Source of the DNA: Saprospiraceae bacterium
Lineage (GTDB): Bacteria > Bacteroidota > Bacteroidia > Chitinophagales > Saprospiraceae
Assembly (NCBI GenBank): GCA_014379065.1
Contig: JACMMM010000326.1
Location: 1 to 8,182, forward strand
DNA: 8,182 bases
Direction of reading: 5' to 3'
Shown: in pieces, positions 1 through 7,133 of the stretch
How positions within the stretch are numbered: position 1 is the first letter of the stretch
Layout: each line of letters starts with the position of its first letter
Translations under genes and position numbers: made by a program
Notes under the pieces: generated by a model
The model's input: the letters and a program-made list of their open reading frames with translations, nothing else
What the model was told of the DNA's origin: nothing
The model's database searches: none

Positions 1-55
1 CCACAACTCTGACAAAAGTTGGAAAAATCAGATCTGTTGGCCAATTACCTAAATT
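1..55 (+). other. Leader of the large gene with a small imperfect hairpin
   Basis: CAACT (4-8) can pair with AGTTG (17-21) around an 8-nt loop. The segment CAACTCTGACAAAAGTTGG resembles a palindromic sequence I recall from Bacteroidota intergenic DNA. No -33/-7 promoter match is seen, so the promoter may lie upstream of the window or the gene may be in an operon. Confidence 0.25.
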
Positions 56-3000
56 ATGCGCATCCTTGCTCTTTTTTTCCTTGCCATATTGTTTGTTGAA
101 ACCCTCACCGCCCAAATCTACCTCCAAAACAATCCGCCCGTGCAGCAGTCACAAGTCATTGTTGACTGCTACACCCACAACCTCGATAACGGCAACGCAG
201 CCCTACGGCGGGGCGAAGCCCGGGAAGCATTGCGCCTTTTCAACAATGCAAAAAATTGCCCTGAAGCACAGGGCAATTCCCGCCGCCAAGCAGAGCTCGA
301 CACTCGTATATCCCGCTGCGAAGCACAATTGGGCATAAATAAAATCTCGGCTGAGGAAACAAAAGCCATTGGCCAAACTACTCCAATTAGTCGGAAAAGG
401 GCGTTTTCCAACGAACTTCCCAGCAGCCGCCGCAATTACCCAGCCGGACAGGGCTTCTTGAAAGACACCTCAGAGGAGTGTTTCCGTCGTATGGTGGACG
501 AAGCAGATAGGGCCTATAACCTCAAATTTTGGGAGGATGCCGCTGCACTTTATCGCGCCGCCAAAAACTGCGCCGACGCTGACCAGAACCAACGCCAGCA
601 AATGTCTGAAAAGATAACCGTCTGCCGAAACGCTGCTGAAAACGAACTCTTTGCCAAACAACAAGAAGCCGAACGACAGGCCCGCCACGCTATCGCAGCC
701 AATCTTGCGGACGATGCCCAGGAACTTTTGCACAATAATGACCGCTCACTTGCCTTCCGCTTGGCCGATTTTGCCAACCAATACATAGCCCCCGACGACA
801 ACCCTGATTGCGTACAGGCAATATTCGATGCCTGGTATTTCCAGCCTTCTGAAGCGTCGAAACACCGCGAAGATGAACTTTACCGCCCCGTTTTTTGCTA
901 CGAGTTGGCCGACAATTTGGGCGAAAACATCCAAGTCAAATTCAGGCAACAAAAAGACGGCAACCAATGGCTATGGGCTTTTGTGCCTAAAAGTGGGGAT
1001 ATGTTCGCGTGGGAAATGCCGAGCATGAAAATCGTTCAATCTTACGGCACTGGAGAGGGCAATGGTTACACAGGTTTTGATTTTTCACCAGATGGTGAGT
1101 TGCTTTTTTGGGGCAACAAGTTTTTCGATTTGCGCCGAGGGACCCGTTCTTTTAGGGTAGACGTACCCTCCGTTGCACAATGGTGTTTTAGTGAACGCGG
1201 CGACGAGTTTTTGTTCGAAAACGTTGCGGAACATAAAATTTATGTACTGAACGTACGCGAGGCATTTGTGCAGCAAAGCGCTCGTAAGGGGTCTAAAAGC
1301 GCCAATACACTCCAATTGCCCGCTGTCCCACGCGAATTTGTGTCGAGTGTGCCAGATGGCTTGCTGGCGATGCAATACTTGGAAGGTAAATTCTGGCTTG
1401 GGTTTCGCGACCGCATTGAAATATTGGGGAAAGCCGAGTCGGGCAAGCCATGGAGGCGAGAAAAGATCATCCCGTTTGAAGGTATATCCATACCTGATTT
1501 TGCAGAACAAAATAATCTGCAGCTACAGTTGTTCCCAAACGAAGGGTTTGCTGTATTGGGCTTTCTTGGTCAAACATGGTCCATATCCTTTGAAATCCAA
1601 TCGCCCGGCGCAAAAATAAAGACCTTTGAAAACCTTCGCCCGCTCGCAGTATCCGCTTCAACGGGCCAGTTAGCCTGCGAATATACTGGCAATTACCAGT
1701 ACAATGCATTTTGGCTCTTGGATGCAAAAACGGGCGACACACTGCTGCGTCAAAGGATCCCCCAATACACCGATTTTGATCTTATGAAAGGCAGTTTTTC
1801 GCCGGATTCACGATGGGTGGCTGCCACTTCTTTTTCAGGCAACTTAAACGTGTGGGCATTGAAGAACGACGCAACCGTGTGGACAATTCTATTGCCGCGC
1901 CACCCCGAAAACATACCGGTTTTCAGCCCAGACGGCACCAAGATTTTCATCACTTTTGCCGACACGCTTGCGATTTACAGCACAAGCGTCCCCAATAAAC
2001 CCGGCAATTTTTGGAAGAACTATAGTCAGCCGCTGCGCGGGGCTTCAGACCAATGGGTTATGTTGCAAGTATCGCCCGATTCCGCAGAGGCCAGACATTT
2101 GGCAAATGGCAAAAGGCTGCGCTTCCCGCTCAAAAACGATGGAGACCCTTTTCTCTACGCCTTCGATTCAAAAGAGGGGAACCTGATGGCGTACCTCAGC
2201 AACTGGAATAAAGTGGAGCTTCGCTCGCTGAAAACGGGCGAGATGGTGGCAAGCAAGATGTTTGAAGGCGGCCCCATAGGCGAATTGCGCTTTGTGCCAG
2301 GCACTGACAATCTGCTTGTAGTGCAGCATACTTCGGGAAAATCCCAGATCGGCCAATCTAGTGTAAAAGTGTGGGCACCGTTTCGCACGGGCGAAAAACC
2401 CCGAGCCTTGCGCATGCATGAATATACGGTGCGCGCCATGGCAATTGAAGACAAGGGGAACCAAGCGGCATTTTCCAATGGAGGGGATATCCGCGTTTTC
2501 GACTTGAAGAATATCGAAAACGAGGTGCTCAAAATTCGCGCGTCGCCTGATGAAAATGTGCAAGCAATTGCCTTCCAGCCTAATAGCAACTTGCTTGCTG
2601 CCGCTTATTCGACGGGAAAAATTATTTTCTGGAACTTCCAAACAGGTCAAGCTTCGCTCCAACTCCAAGCCGTTCCAGAGAAAGGCCTTATAGAAGGTTA
2701 TGTAGAAATAGCCGCTTTAGGGTTTTCGCATGGCGGCACGGTGTTGCAAATTGCCATCAATGACGGGCGGCTCCTGGCTTATGCACTTGACCCGAGCTAC
2801 ATTCGGAGGGTGGCACAAGATGAATACCGACAGCTTCAGGCCTTCAGCGTGGAGCACATTGTTCGCTATAATCTGGAGGCTGCGCTTTATTACCCAGGCA
2901 ATTTTGAACGCTTGGCCGAATCAGGCGATGCCCCCCTGGTGCGTTCTTTTTTCCGATATTTCAGGGGACAGGCCGTGGAAAGCAACAACATCGCACAGGT

Positions 3001-4780
3001 GCGTAACTACTGCGAGCGGGCCTTTTATTTATACGAACGGCTCAATGAAAATACCAAGGAACTCTGGCGGACTGATATGCAAATCATGTACGAGGACTAC
3101 GCCCGGAAACTCCTCTTACGCGGCAACCTAAGCGAAGCCACCGCTTTGATTAAGACTATAAAGCGCGAATTTGCGTACGAGCCACTGCTCCTAAATGCAC
3201 ATGTGGCGTTGCTTCGCCGTGATTTTTCTGAGGCATCCAAGATTTATTCAAAATATCTTTTGACAAACGAGGATGGTACTCCATTACCCACTAACAGGAG
3301 ATGGCTTTTTGACGGCGTAGAGAAAGATTTAACACAAATGCGCGACTATGAACTCATTGATTCTGCACAAGTAAATTGTTTTTGCGGCATTGTGGGTCTT
3401 TCCAGGGCATTCTTTAATTTTTGTCCAGAAAACATACCCTCTTCCTCATATCTCTCGCCCACAGATCGTACTCGCTGGGAAATTTTCCAAAAACGTGACA
3501 AAGCAGACAACACCCTGCACTATGCCGCTAAAGCAAAACTCTTGGACGAAGCCCAACAAAAGGCCAAAGATCTTTTTCGTCAAAACCCATTAACAGGGCA
3601 GGGATGGTTAGAGACCCTCACGCTGGAACTTGCCACAGCCCATTGGCAATGGGGCGTTTTTGAACAGAAAAGCCCGGAGGCTTTGCCTCAATTTGAAAAA
3701 ACAGCGCAATTGCTCACAGAAATAGGTGCTTTCAAAAAAATCTCTGATACCAGCCGTCTTGCCTTGCTTATCTCCACCCACCTTGCTTGGGGCAAGCATC
3801 TTTTGGATGCCGGCAAAACTACCGACGCTCTTGCCCAATTTAGCTTGGGCCTCGAAGCAGCCCAACCACTTTCAGAGGCATTGTATGAATCGGACACCTC
3901 GCTTTTACGCATTTACTACGACAACCTCGTTGGACCGCTCTACGAGAAAATGGGCTCCGCATACCTCCTCGAAGGCAAAACTGCCGAAGCACGGCATGCT
4001 TTTGAGCGGGCCAATACCTATTTTGTCACTTATGGCTTAAACACTCTTTATTTGGCAAATGTGGCGGTTTTAGAGAATGATGAGACACAGGCGTTTTTGG
4101 ATTATGGGGGTATTACCGAAGCGTCTCAAACTGCAGAAGCACTCTTCTGGATTGGCCGAATGGCCGAACAATTTCCCGAAAAGCGCGCGCAAATAGAAGC
4201 GTTTGGGCTGCGGCTTCGGTCAGCCTTGTATAACAAAAACCAACGCTTGGTGAACGATGAAACGGACTATTGGCTTGCAATATCGAAAGCGGAGCACTTC
4301 GCCGCTCAATCCAAGTGGGACTCGGTCATTGTTTGGAGTACAGCCGCCATGCAAAGCGCAAAGCGCTGTTCTGAGCAACCCAAAGCAGATGAAGCCTGGA
4401 CGCGGTTTTGGCTTGACGAACACATCAATTTGCCTTATTACCTTTTGCTAGGGGGCTGGAATAAGCCAGAGTCGCTTGAAGCGTGCATTCGATACGTTAG
4501 CAATGCTGAAGATTTCCTCAGCAAACAAGACTCCAACGAATTTTATTATGGCAATCGAGAACTCCTGAAAACCAATGTGGCCCATGCGCTCATGTTGCGC
4601 AATCAACCCGGAGACCGTAACGCGGCCATTGAACTGTACAAATCATTCATCCAATTATACGCTGACTCCCGAGGCTACGATAATCTGGACTTGCTGCAAA
4701 AAGATTTCCGCGATCTCCGCCGCGCTGGTGCGCCCTTTCCTATCCTGCCTGAGTTTGAAGGAATGGTGAACGAGGAATGA
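56..4780 (+). CDS. Large exported WD40-like beta-propeller / TPR repeat protein
   Basis: This 1574-residue protein is probably a periplasmic or surface-facing scaffold; I see no catalytic domain. Residues 1-19 form a signal peptide with likely cleavage at LTA|Q. Residues 38-88 and 142-190 are two copies of a helical module, each with three cysteines and a shared AKNC motif. Residues 195-215 look like a charged coiled-coil linker. About 290-912 is beta-propeller-like, with FSPDG-type turns at 342, 580 and 622 and strand ends such as NLNVWAL, VKVWAPF, IRVFDL and IIFWNF. About 915-1574 is helical and TPR-like, for example EARHAFERA near 1311. The start is firm: an in-frame TAA at 50-52 lies just upstream and the signal peptide begins at this Met. 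There is no Shine-Dalgarno, as usual in Bacteroidota. No type IX secretion C-terminal domain or caspase/NACHT domain was recognised. The fold calls are good; the role is unknown. Confidence 0.9.
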   Translation: MRILALFFLAILFVETLTAQIYLQNNPPVQQSQVIVDCYTHNLDNGNAALRRGEAREALRLFNNAKNCPEAQGNSRRQAELDTRISRCEAQLGINKISAEETKAIGQTTPISRKRAFSNELPSSRRNYPAGQGFLKDTSEECFRRMVDEADRAYNLKFWEDAAALYRAAKNCADADQNQRQQMSEKITVCRNAAENELFAKQQEAERQARHAIAANLADDAQELLHNNDRSLAFRLADFANQYIAPDDNPDCVQAIFDAWYFQPSEASKHREDELYRPVFCYELADNLGENIQVKFRQQKDGNQWLWAFVPKSGDMFAWEMPSMKIVQSYGTGEGNGYTGFDFSPDGELLFWGNKFFDLRRGTRSFRVDVPSVAQWCFSERGDEFLFENVAEHKIYVLNVREAFVQQSARKGSKSANTLQLPAVPREFVSSVPDGLLAMQYLEGKFWLGFRDRIEILGKAESGKPWRREKIIPFEGISIPDFAEQNNLQLQLFPNEGFAVLGFLGQTWSISFEIQSPGAKIKTFENLRPLAVSASTGQLACEYTGNYQYNAFWLLDAKTGDTLLRQRIPQYTDFDLMKGSFSPDSRWVAATSFSGNLNVWALKNDATVWTILLPRHPENIPVFSPDGTKIFITFADTLAIYSTSVPNKPGNFWKNYSQPLRGASDQWVMLQVSPDSAEARHLANGKRLRFPLKNDGDPFLYAFDSKEGNLMAYLSNWNKVELRSLKTGEMVASKMFEGGPIGELRFVPGTDNLLVVQHTSGKSQIGQSSVKVWAPFRTGEKPRALRMHEYTVRAMAIEDKGNQAAFSNGGDIRVFDLKNIENEVLKIRASPDENVQAIAFQPNSNLLAAAYSTGKIIFWNFQTGQASLQLQAVPEKGLIEGYVEIAALGFSHGGTVLQIAINDGRLLAYALDPSYIRRVAQDEYRQLQAFSVEHIVRYNLEAALYYPGNFERLAESGDAPLVRSFFRYFRGQAVESNNIAQVRNYCERAFYLYERLNENTKELWRTDMQIMYEDYARKLLLRGNLSEATALIKTIKREFAYEPLLLNAHVALLRRDFSEASKIYSKYLLTNEDGTPLPTNRRWLFDGVEKDLTQMRDYELIDSAQVNCFCGIVGLSRAFFNFCPENIPSSSYLSPTDRTRWEIFQKRDKADNTLHYAAKAKLLDEAQQKAKDLFRQNPLTGQGWLETLTLELATAHWQWGVFEQKSPEALPQFEKTAQLLTEIGAFKKISDTSRLALLISTHLAWGKHLLDAGKTTDALAQFSLGLEAAQPLSEALYESDTSLLRIYYDNLVGPLYEKMGSAYLLEGKTAEARHAFERANTYFVTYGLNTLYLANVAVLENDETQAFLDYGGITEASQTAEALFWIGRMAEQFPEKRAQIEAFGLRLRSALYNKNQRLVNDETDYWLAISKAEHFAAQSKWDSVIVWSTAAMQSAKRCSEQPKADEAWTRFWLDEHINLPYYLLLGGWNKPESLEACIRYVSNAEDFLSKQDSNEFYYGNRELLKTNVAHALMLRNQPGDRNAAIELYKSFIQLYADSRGYDNLDLLQKDFRDLRRAGAPFPILPEFEGMVNEE

Positions 4781-4791
4781 TGATGCGTTCG

Positions 4792-4896
4792 CAATAGTTG
4801 ATGAGGGTTTATGGGGTTTATAAAGGTTTATTATTGCCACTTTTTGAGTGCAAATAATAAACCTTTATAAACCCCATAAACCCTCATCAACTATTG
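4792..4896. repeat. Perfect 44-bp inverted repeat between convergent genes; possible bidirectional terminator
   Basis: Arms 4792-4835 and 4853-4896 are exact reverse complements over 44 bp, separated by 17 nt. After two mismatched positions the stem can resume at 4838-4840 with 4848-4850, leaving a T-rich loop. The repeat starts 12 nt after the upstream stop codon and ends 6 nt before the stop codon of the convergent gene, so both mRNAs would end in the same long hairpin. Bidirectional termination or 3'-end protection is the simplest role (inference). It is not a textbook intrinsic terminator: the stem is long, largely A/T with short G runs, and no U-tract follows it on either strand. Each arm contains GGTTTAT three times (4806, 4815, 4825). 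No target-site duplication is visible at the ends, so a miniature transposable element is only an alternative. Confidence 0.85.
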
Positions 4897-4902
4897 AGGC
4901 GG

Positions 4903-6513
4903 TTATTCCCCACGCAAATATTTGATGAGCGCCAAACGGACATCGTTGCGCAAATCAGATTTATCCTTGGGGTCTGGTTTCATGATTTTAGGGATGTCGG
5001 GATTGTCGCTTTTTCCGTCGGCACCGAGCGAAGCTTTGAGGAATCCCATGTTCGCTTCATTGCCGGTTAGCAAGAAATCGGGGAGCGCAACGCGGTATAA
5101 TTTGTTGTCATCCAAAGCATTGGCACCGACAAACCATTTGCCAGTAGCCTCGTCGCGGCGAAGGCGACTGAATTGTAGAAAGCCGCCACTGCCCTTGTTT
5201 GTGAGACCGGTTTCGAGGGTTTTTCGGAGCAGGCTGCCCTTCATTTCTACTTCCGTGATCCCGCCGCCAAATGGCAGCATCCGCACAATGTCTAGTTCGG
5301 TGAGCGTACCACTCAGCACGTCGTCCACGCGGATAGAACCGCTATTGAGCAGGGCGCATTCAGGCTTTGTGCGCGATACTGTGAGCATGGCTTCGGTGAT
5401 CATGGCACCTACAGGAGCTTGAGAATGCCGGACGATTGCTTCACGGCAGTCAAGTGGCTTTTCAAGTTTGGTCACCACGGCATCGGCGTTGAAGCCGGAA
5501 GAACTGAGCGATTCGTTTTTGATTTTTTCCCATTTGGCGACTACGGCTGCGGTGGCAGGTTCATCCGCGATGCTGGAATTTACTTTTTTCAGTTCTGACT
5601 TTACCGTACAAGTTTTCTTGCGCTTGTCGTAGCGAATGGTGTGGATGTACACCGTTTTAGCATTGGCGTCGGCTTTTGTCACCACGCTGGGGCCGACGGG
5701 CACACGCATATTGTCGTGGTCGTGGCCACCCAGTACAAGGGGGATTTGTGGAATCATGGCGGCCAGTTTTTTGTCGTCTTCGATGGCAAGGTGGGTAAGG
5801 GCGAATACCACGTCGCACTTGGGCTTGAGTTCGGCGTAGTTCTTTTTGGCCGCTTCTGCCCAGTCGGAATACTCGACCCAAGGTTTTTTTCCAGAGTTCA
5901 CAAGTACCCCGAACAGACCAAGGTTGAGGCTTGTTCCATCAGCATCTTTAAGGGCAATGACTTTATTGTCCGGACAAATCTCGGTTCCCCCACCCGCTTT
6001 GTTCTTAAAAAATTGTTGCGTCCAAACCCCACCCCCAGCCCCTCCCCCTGAGGAGAGGGGAGCTTTCAGGCGTGCATTGGCAGCAAGCCAAGTAAATTTT
6101 GACTCATCAAGCCGCGCTTGCAAATCGGCCAGGTCATCGTAGTCGAACTCGTGATTGCCAAAAACCACCCAATCCAGACCGAGGGTGTTGAGGGTTTCCA
6201 CCATTTGTTTGCCTCGGATGCGCTTGCCTTCATATTTCAGGGTGCCGATGACGGATGGGCTGATGAAATCACCAGCAAGGACGGTAAGGGTGTTGGGATT
6301 TTTAGCCAGCAGTTCTTTGCGGATGGTGGCTACGCGAGCGAGGCCGCCAATGTTGTCAGATGCAGTGGGAGATATTTCATACACGTCGTTCATCTGGAGG
6401 ATTTGGAATTCGAGGATGCCGTCATCGCCGCCTGTGGTGGCTTTTCTGGCAGGTGAACAGGAGAAGAAGAACAGGGCGACAAGAAAGATGGAGAGGACTT
6501 TGATTGATTTCAT
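4903..6513 (-). CDS. UshA-like 5'-nucleotidase / metallophosphatase lipoprotein
   Basis: This 536-residue protein is predicted to hydrolyse nucleoside phosphates or related phosphoesters outside the cytoplasm. The start at 6513 places a lipoprotein signal first: MKSIK, a hydrophobic stretch, then FFSC with Cys19 as lipidation site. A longer reading from 6570 adds 19 residues before the signal and is unlikely. The N-terminal metallophosphatase domain (about 35-300) shows NDVY (42-45), GDF (81-83), GNHEFD (119-124), LTH (239-241) and GGHDHD (262-267). The 5'-nucleotidase C-terminal domain (about 355-505) shows LNSGSIR (389-395), PFGGG (414-418), GGFLQFS (443-449) and LPDFLLTGNEA (477-487). The usual DxH of the first metal motif is DxY here, while the last is GHDH. 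Residues about 151-180 are a Gly-rich insertion encoded partly by a repeat. Family is secure; substrate is not. It converges on the large WD40/TPR gene and diverges from the small gene at 6663. Confidence 0.92.
   Translation of the reverse strand: MKSIKVLSIFLVALFFFSCSPARKATTGGDDGILEFQILQMNDVYEISPTASDNIGGLARVATIRKELLAKNPNTLTVLAGDFISPSVIGTLKYEGKRIRGKQMVETLNTLGLDWVVFGNHEFDYDDLADLQARLDESKFTWLAANARLKAPLSSGGGAGGGVWTQQFFKNKAGGGTEICPDNKVIALKDADGTSLNLGLFGVLVNSGKKPWVEYSDWAEAAKKNYAELKPKCDVVFALTHLAIEDDKKLAAMIPQIPLVLGGHDHDNMRVPVGPSVVTKADANAKTVYIHTIRYDKRKKTCTVKSELKKVNSSIADEPATAAVVAKWEKIKNESLSSSGFNADAVVTKLEKPLDCREAIVRHSQAPVGAMITEAMLTVSRTKPECALLNSGSIRVDDVLSGTLTELDIVRMLPFGGGITEVEMKGSLLRKTLETGLTNKGSGGFLQFSRLRRDEATGKWFVGANALDDNKLYRVALPDFLLTGNEANMGFLKASLGADGKSDNPDIPKIMKPDPKDKSDLRNDVRLALIKYLRGE
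6027..6061 (-). repeat. GC-rich palindromic repeat inserted in frame in the nucleotidase gene
   Basis: On the coding (minus) strand this stretch runs from CTCCCCTCTCC through a short TCA loop to G-rich DNA ending GGGGGTGGGG. CCCCTCTCC can pair with the following GGGGAGGGG, with one G-U pair in RNA. It resembles a short dispersed repeat that I recall from Bacteroidota and other genomes, often found between genes; that family match is from memory. Here it is translated as APLSSGGGAGGGVW (residues 151-164), a low-complexity glycine linker in the metallophosphatase domain, in a region where related proteins normally have a short loop. The reading frame is intact through it. Confidence 0.6.
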
Positions 6514-6662
6514 AGTTGAAAAACTTGTTCGTGTTGGTTTGATAAAAAATTGCGGAAAAGAGACTCGCATTGTATTTTCGACACCAAAAGTCCAAACTCC
6601 CTACTACTTTTGCTCATTATTTTTACATGTTGGGTACACCCCACACAAAAACTCCCTTTCCG
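6514..6662. other. Divergent intergenic region (149 bp)
   Basis: This region separates the divergently transcribed nucleotidase gene (left) and small exported-protein gene (right), so it must hold both promoters unless transcription enters from elsewhere. Rightward there is the -7 box at 6605-6612. Leftward, the minus strand has TTTG at 6593-6596 followed after 18 nt by TACAAT (complement of 6569-6574), a weak candidate for the nucleotidase. No operator palindrome, riboswitch or small RNA was recognised. Both genes lack a Shine-Dalgarno sequence. Confidence 0.5.
6605..6612 (+). promoter_or_regulatory. Candidate Bacteroidota -7 promoter box
   Basis: TACTTTTG matches the Bacteroidota -7 consensus TAnnTTTG exactly. 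It lies 50 bp before the ATG at 6663, predicting a leader of roughly 40 nt. I find no good TTTG -33 element at the usual spacing, so this is a partial match. If real, it rules out the upstream TTG at 6570 as a start for the small exported protein. Confidence 0.35.
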
Positions 6663-7133
6663 ATGTTTCGAATTCTTTTCTCTCTCCTTTTTACATGCTT
6701 GTTTTTTAATGGTTTGAACGCTCAAACTGATGCCAACACCAATGGCCGTCTCACCGTGCAACAGCTTAGCCCCGCAGATGCCAATCTCCACACAGAAACC
6801 GCCGAAGTGGAAGGCTTTGCCCGGATGCTTGCCGCACTCAAAACAGCTTTTGCGGAAAAAGACGCCAGCCGAACCGTTGCCTACGAAGCATACATCCTCC
6901 GCGCTATGCGGGATGAAACCGACCAAATGAGCGTTAAGGCCACGGCAGAATCTGGAGATGCAAGCTCGCTGAGCAAAATCCGTTTAGAAAAAATGACCAA
7001 TACCCTCGCCGCATTTGAGGCACATGCCTTTGATCCTGCCAAACCTGATGCAGCGGCCCGCGACTTTGCCCAACTTGACGAGTTCCTGAAAATCATGCAA
7101 GAGGAGTTGAAAGGGGCAAATGACAAGCCTTAA
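6663..7133 (+). CDS. Small exported protein of unknown function
   Basis: I do not recognise this 156-residue protein. It begins with a clear signal peptide (MFRIL, a hydrophobic core, then LNAQ, cleavage likely after Ala20). The mature part (about 136 residues) is polar, rich in Ala, Glu, Asp and Lys, and looks all-helical, with patterns such as FARMLAALKTAFAEKD and DEFLKIMQEEL. It has no cysteine after the signal and no transmembrane segment, so a soluble periplasmic or secreted helical bundle is plausible. The ATG at 6663 is preferred over an upstream TTG (6570) and ATG (6627) because it starts the signal peptide directly and sits about 40 nt after the likely transcription start. It diverges from the nucleotidase gene and converges on the SGNH hydrolase gene, overlapping it by 4 bp at the stop codons. 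Confidence 0.8.
   Translation: MFRILFSLLFTCLFFNGLNAQTDANTNGRLTVQQLSPADANLHTETAEVEGFARMLAALKTAFAEKDASRTVAYEAYILRAMRDETDQMSVKATAESGDASSLSKIRLEKMTNTLAAFEAHAFDPAKPDAAARDFAQLDEFLKIMQEELKGANDKP

Noticed and set aside
2168..2668. Antisense open frame of 166 codons inside the large WD40/TPR gene, plus several others on that strand (e.g. 1085-1510)
   Set aside because: They lie fully opposite a well-supported gene, have no signal, motif or coherent domain, and look like shadows of its codon pattern.
4781..4902. Miniature transposable element with target-site duplication
   Set aside because: The bases flanking the 44-bp arms show no direct repeat, so insertion cannot be claimed from this copy alone.
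4922..5422. Plus-strand open frame of 166 codons opposite the nucleotidase gene
   Set aside because: It mirrors the conserved C-terminal domain on the other strand, and its Ser/Arg/Pro-rich product shows no recognisable features.
6514..6570. 19-residue N-terminal extension of the nucleotidase
   Set aside because: The lipoprotein signal begins exactly at the ATG at 6513, and an extension would block lipoprotein processing.
6570..6662. TTG-initiated N-terminal extension of the small exported protein
   Set aside because: It would bury the signal peptide 31 residues inside and starts upstream of the likely promoter box at 6605-6612.
6155..6709. Plus-strand open frame of 184 codons spanning the nucleotidase start and divergent region
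   Set aside because: It overlaps the nucleotidase signal sequence, the candidate promoter and the start of the small gene in another frame, and has no domain.
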